DNA from: Prescottella defluvii
Lineage (GTDB): Bacteria; Actinomycetota; Actinomycetes; Mycobacteriales; Mycobacteriaceae
Direction: 5' to 3'
Assembly: GCA_029690005.1 (NCBI GenBank)
Contig: CP121458.1
Coordinates: 3,472,001-3,536,000, forward strand
Length of the DNA stretch: 64,000 nucleotides
Part shown: positions 62,305-64,000 of the stretch, one piece after another
How the letters are laid out: the number at the start of each line of letters is the position of its first letter
Position numbering within the stretch: position 1 is the stretch's first letter
Notes under the pieces: generated by a model
What the model was told of the DNA's origin: nothing
The model's input: the letters and a program-made list of their open reading frames with translations, nothing else
Database searches by the model: none
Position numbers and translations under genes: made by a program

Positions 62305-62625
62305 TCACGTGGAGGGAATCACCCGGAACCACCCGCAACCATCGCCGCCCATGCCCGTCTGGAACTTCGTGACCATCGTTCCGGTCGGGTCCAGCACGGC
62401 GAACTCGTCGAAGTCCACCACGTTCGTCATGGGGCAGCGCCACAGCGACGGGTCGGTCGAATCGGGGAGCGAGACAAGGATTCTCTGCACCTCGCCACCG
62501 TCAGTGATCACCGACGCCGGCGCAGCGAGCTCCCCGGAGGCTACGTCCTCGATCGGCGCCTGCAGTCCAGCCGGGTCGCCCTCGTCGTTCCGGCGGTGCA
62601 CGTAGTGGCAGCGGATCAGGGTCAC
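62305..62625 (-). CDS. Hypothetical protein
   Basis: A 106-residue frame from GTG 62625. The composition is natural, with Cys, Trp and Phe spread through it (MTLIRCHYVHRRNDEGDPAG, SLWRCPMTNVVDFDEFAVLD, GCGWFRVIPST). No family was recognised. It is in the same direction as the TfoX-like gene and 81 bases upstream of it. Confidence 0.5.
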   Translation of the reverse strand: MTLIRCHYVHRRNDEGDPAGLQAPIEDVASGELAAPASVITDGGEVQRILVSLPDSTDPSLWRCPMTNVVDFDEFAVLDPTGTMVTKFQTGMGGDGCGWFRVIPST

Positions 62626-62871
62626 ACCCGACGCAGGCGGGTCCTGTTTGTACGAGGAGAAGGAATTTTTAGCGACGCTAAGCGGCGGCAGGCCGCCTAT
62701 GTGGGGTTTTCGGGAATTCGGGCCCGTCGGATGGGCCGCGCGGCGGGGTCGGTTGTCCGTCCGGCGGAGGTGTGGATCACTATGACGAGGTACATATTCG
62801 GCAGGCGGTCACGTCGACGGGACATTTCACCGACATCGGCGCGACAGCCCGCACGGCGGATGGAGCAATAC

Positions 62872-63329
62872 ATGGCGAGCGAGGCAGAGCACGCATTCGT
62901 GCTGGGGAAGCGGACCCGGCCGAGGTCAACGCGTTCCTCAACAAGGGCTTCGGGGAGGCGCTCGGCCTCGAGTTCACCGATCTGACCCCGGATCGCGTCC
63001 GTGCACAGTGGAAGGTCACGCCCGCGCTCCACCAGCCGTGGGGAATCATGCACGGTGGCGTGCACTGCGCCGTGATCGAGTCGGTCGCCAGCATCGCCGG
63101 CGCGCTCTGGCTCGGCGACCGCGGTCATGTCGTCGGCGTCAACAACAACACCGACTTCCTCCGCGCCACCCGCGACGGCATCCTGTTCGCGGAGGCCACC
63201 CCGGTGCATCGGGGGCGCACCCAGCAGCTGTGGCTCGTGACGATCACCGACGAGCAGGATCGGGTCGTCGCCCGCGGGCAGGTCCGCCTGCAGAACATCA
63301 CCGAGACGGCCGCGCTCGGCAACAAGTAG
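62872..63329 (+). CDS. PaaI-like hotdog thioesterase (frameshift near start)
   Basis: The catalytic region WGIMHGGVHCAVIESVASIA is the PaaI/YbgC-type hotdog signature with the Gly-Gly turn and a Glu acting as base. The rest (VVGVNNNTDFLRATRDGILF, QQLWLVTITDEQDRVVARGQ) completes a 4HBT domain. I infer ATG 62872 after GGAG with an indel near 62910 giving MASEAEHAFVLG then DPAEVNAFLNKGFGEALGLE. An alternative in-frame start lies at 62772 without a clear ribosome binding site. The likely reaction is acyl-CoA hydrolysis. Confidence 0.78.
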
Positions 63330-63714
63330 TCATCCGGCGGTGGGATTCGATCCCTCCGCTCCCAGCCGGTGGTCGAGGACGCCGATCGACGACCTCGACC
63401 GCCGGCTGTGTCGTGTAGCGATCGGGGACCGTATCCGTCGCCTTCGCGTCGCTCGTCGACATCGTGCAGTTTCCGCTTCGACGTGCCCGAATCCGTTGTG
63501 CCCGTGGGGTGCCGCCGTCGCGGTTCCGGGAAGGCGACCCCGGATCCGTCGGTAATACAACCATTAGCAATCGTCATAATTACGCGGAGGTTCATCAAGT
63601 AGCGTCAAACACCCCGGCGGCGGTCGCCGGCGATTCCGCCGGCGTGGACGCCATGCGCGCGTATCCCGGCCGCGCCGGTTCTGCATCCAGATACAACGGA
63701 GGTGTGTTTTCGCT
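63330..63714. other. Intergenic region before the ammonia-lyase gene
   Basis: No frame in this 385-base stretch looks like a protein. A locally AT-rich part (63550-63600, AATACAACCATTAGCAATCG) is the likely promoter area. No operator dyad was recognised. Confidence 0.4.
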
Positions 63715-64000
63715 ATGACGACCCATGCTCAGGACATCACCGAGGTCAAGCTCGGAGATCAACCCATTTCGATCGACGAGTTCGTCGCGGTCGCCCGCTT
63801 CGGTGCCAGGGTCGAGTTCACCCCCGCCTACGTCGAACGTGTCCGTCGATCACGCAAGCTGATCGAGCGGTTTCTGTCGGAGAACCGCCTGATCTACGGG
63901 GTCACAACAGGATTCGGCGACAACGTTACGGAGGTCATCTCTCCGGAGAACGCCGAGAAGTTGCAGCGCAACATCGTGCTCTCGCACGCCGTCTCGGTCG
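63715..64000 (+). CDS. Aromatic amino acid (His/Phe/Tyr) ammonia-lyase, N-terminal part
   Basis: ATG 63715 follows CGGAGG by 11 bases. The 95 visible residues include AYVERVRRSRKLIERFLSEN, LIYGVTTGFGDNVTEVI and LQRNIVLSHAVSV, the N-terminal signature of the HAL/PAL family. The MIO-forming Ala-Ser-Gly lies beyond the window edge. The motif TTGFGDN differs from the usual TGFG of HutH, so histidine, phenylalanine or tyrosine lyase, or an aminomutase, are all possible. Confidence 0.85.
   Translation, partial: MTTHAQDITEVKLGDQPISIDEFVAVARFGARVEFTPAYVERVRRSRKLIERFLSENRLIYGVTTGFGDNVTEVISPENAEKLQRNIVLSHAVSV

Overview
The window is high-GC actinobacterial chromosome, most likely Rhodococcus or a close Corynebacteriales relative. 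Three things point there. The block from about 10.8 to 46.9 kb keeps the gene order of Mycobacterium tuberculosis Rv1822 to Rv1846c (pgsA-like, DUF881, small basic protein, DUF881, gcvH, garA, ftsR, DUF151, MerR, gcvP, VWA protein, glcB, two CBS/CorC proteins, guaB1, gnd, M56 peptidase, blaI). IdeR-type iron boxes sit upstream of a siderophore-uptake operon. GTG starts and 4-base stop/start overlaps are common.

The most important caveat is quality. About forty clearly recognisable genes are interrupted by one-base indels, many of them lost bases in C or G runs. The disrupted proteins continue perfectly in the next frame and include single-copy housekeeping enzymes (gcvP, glcB, gnd, mqo). I read this as sequencing or assembly error rather than gene decay, and I give coordinates for the inferred full-length genes. 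Coordinates of start and stop come from the sequence; frameshift sites are approximate.

Layout. 0-3.9 kb: sparse accessory DNA with two secreted Gly/Ser-rich proteins, one with a long GSADGSHDGG tandem repeat. 3.9-10.7 kb: malate:quinone oxidoreductase with a divergent LysR regulator, a DUF732-type lipoprotein, a coupled secreted protein/GyrI-like pair, NudL-type hydrolase and an SMP-30-like beta-propeller. 10.8-20 kb: the conserved pgsA-DUF881-gcvH-garA-ftsR-gcvP block with a tandem glycine riboswitch. 20-31.6 kb: methyltransferase, MalT-like LuxR regulator, VWA protein, glcB, a VOC protein, a hemerythrin-like protein, lipoate-protein ligase and a secreted glycine-zipper protein. 31.8-46.9 kb: a minus-strand run with CorC/CBS proteins, guaB1, pirin, a DMT permease, two DEAD-box helicases, gnd and the BlaI/M56 pair, interrupted by one plus-strand methyltransferase. 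47-50.9 kb: membrane esterase and MprF-like protein. 50.9-52.1 kb: a RES/Xre-type toxin-antitoxin pair with a fourfold operator. 52.1-55.7 kb: VOC proteins and an alkylsulfatase. 55.7-57.3 kb: an unusual MerR regulator fused to a DNA sliding-clamp-like domain, with a coupled TPR-like gene. 57.4-61.7 kb: IdeR-controlled Fe-siderophore ABC transporter. 61.8-64 kb: small enzymes and the start of an aromatic amino acid lyase.

Functional links: lplA can lipoylate GcvH; GcvH and GcvP form part of the glycine cleavage system under a glycine riboswitch; GarA tunes 2-oxoglutarate/glutamate metabolism; glcB and mqo serve the glyoxylate shunt and malate oxidation.
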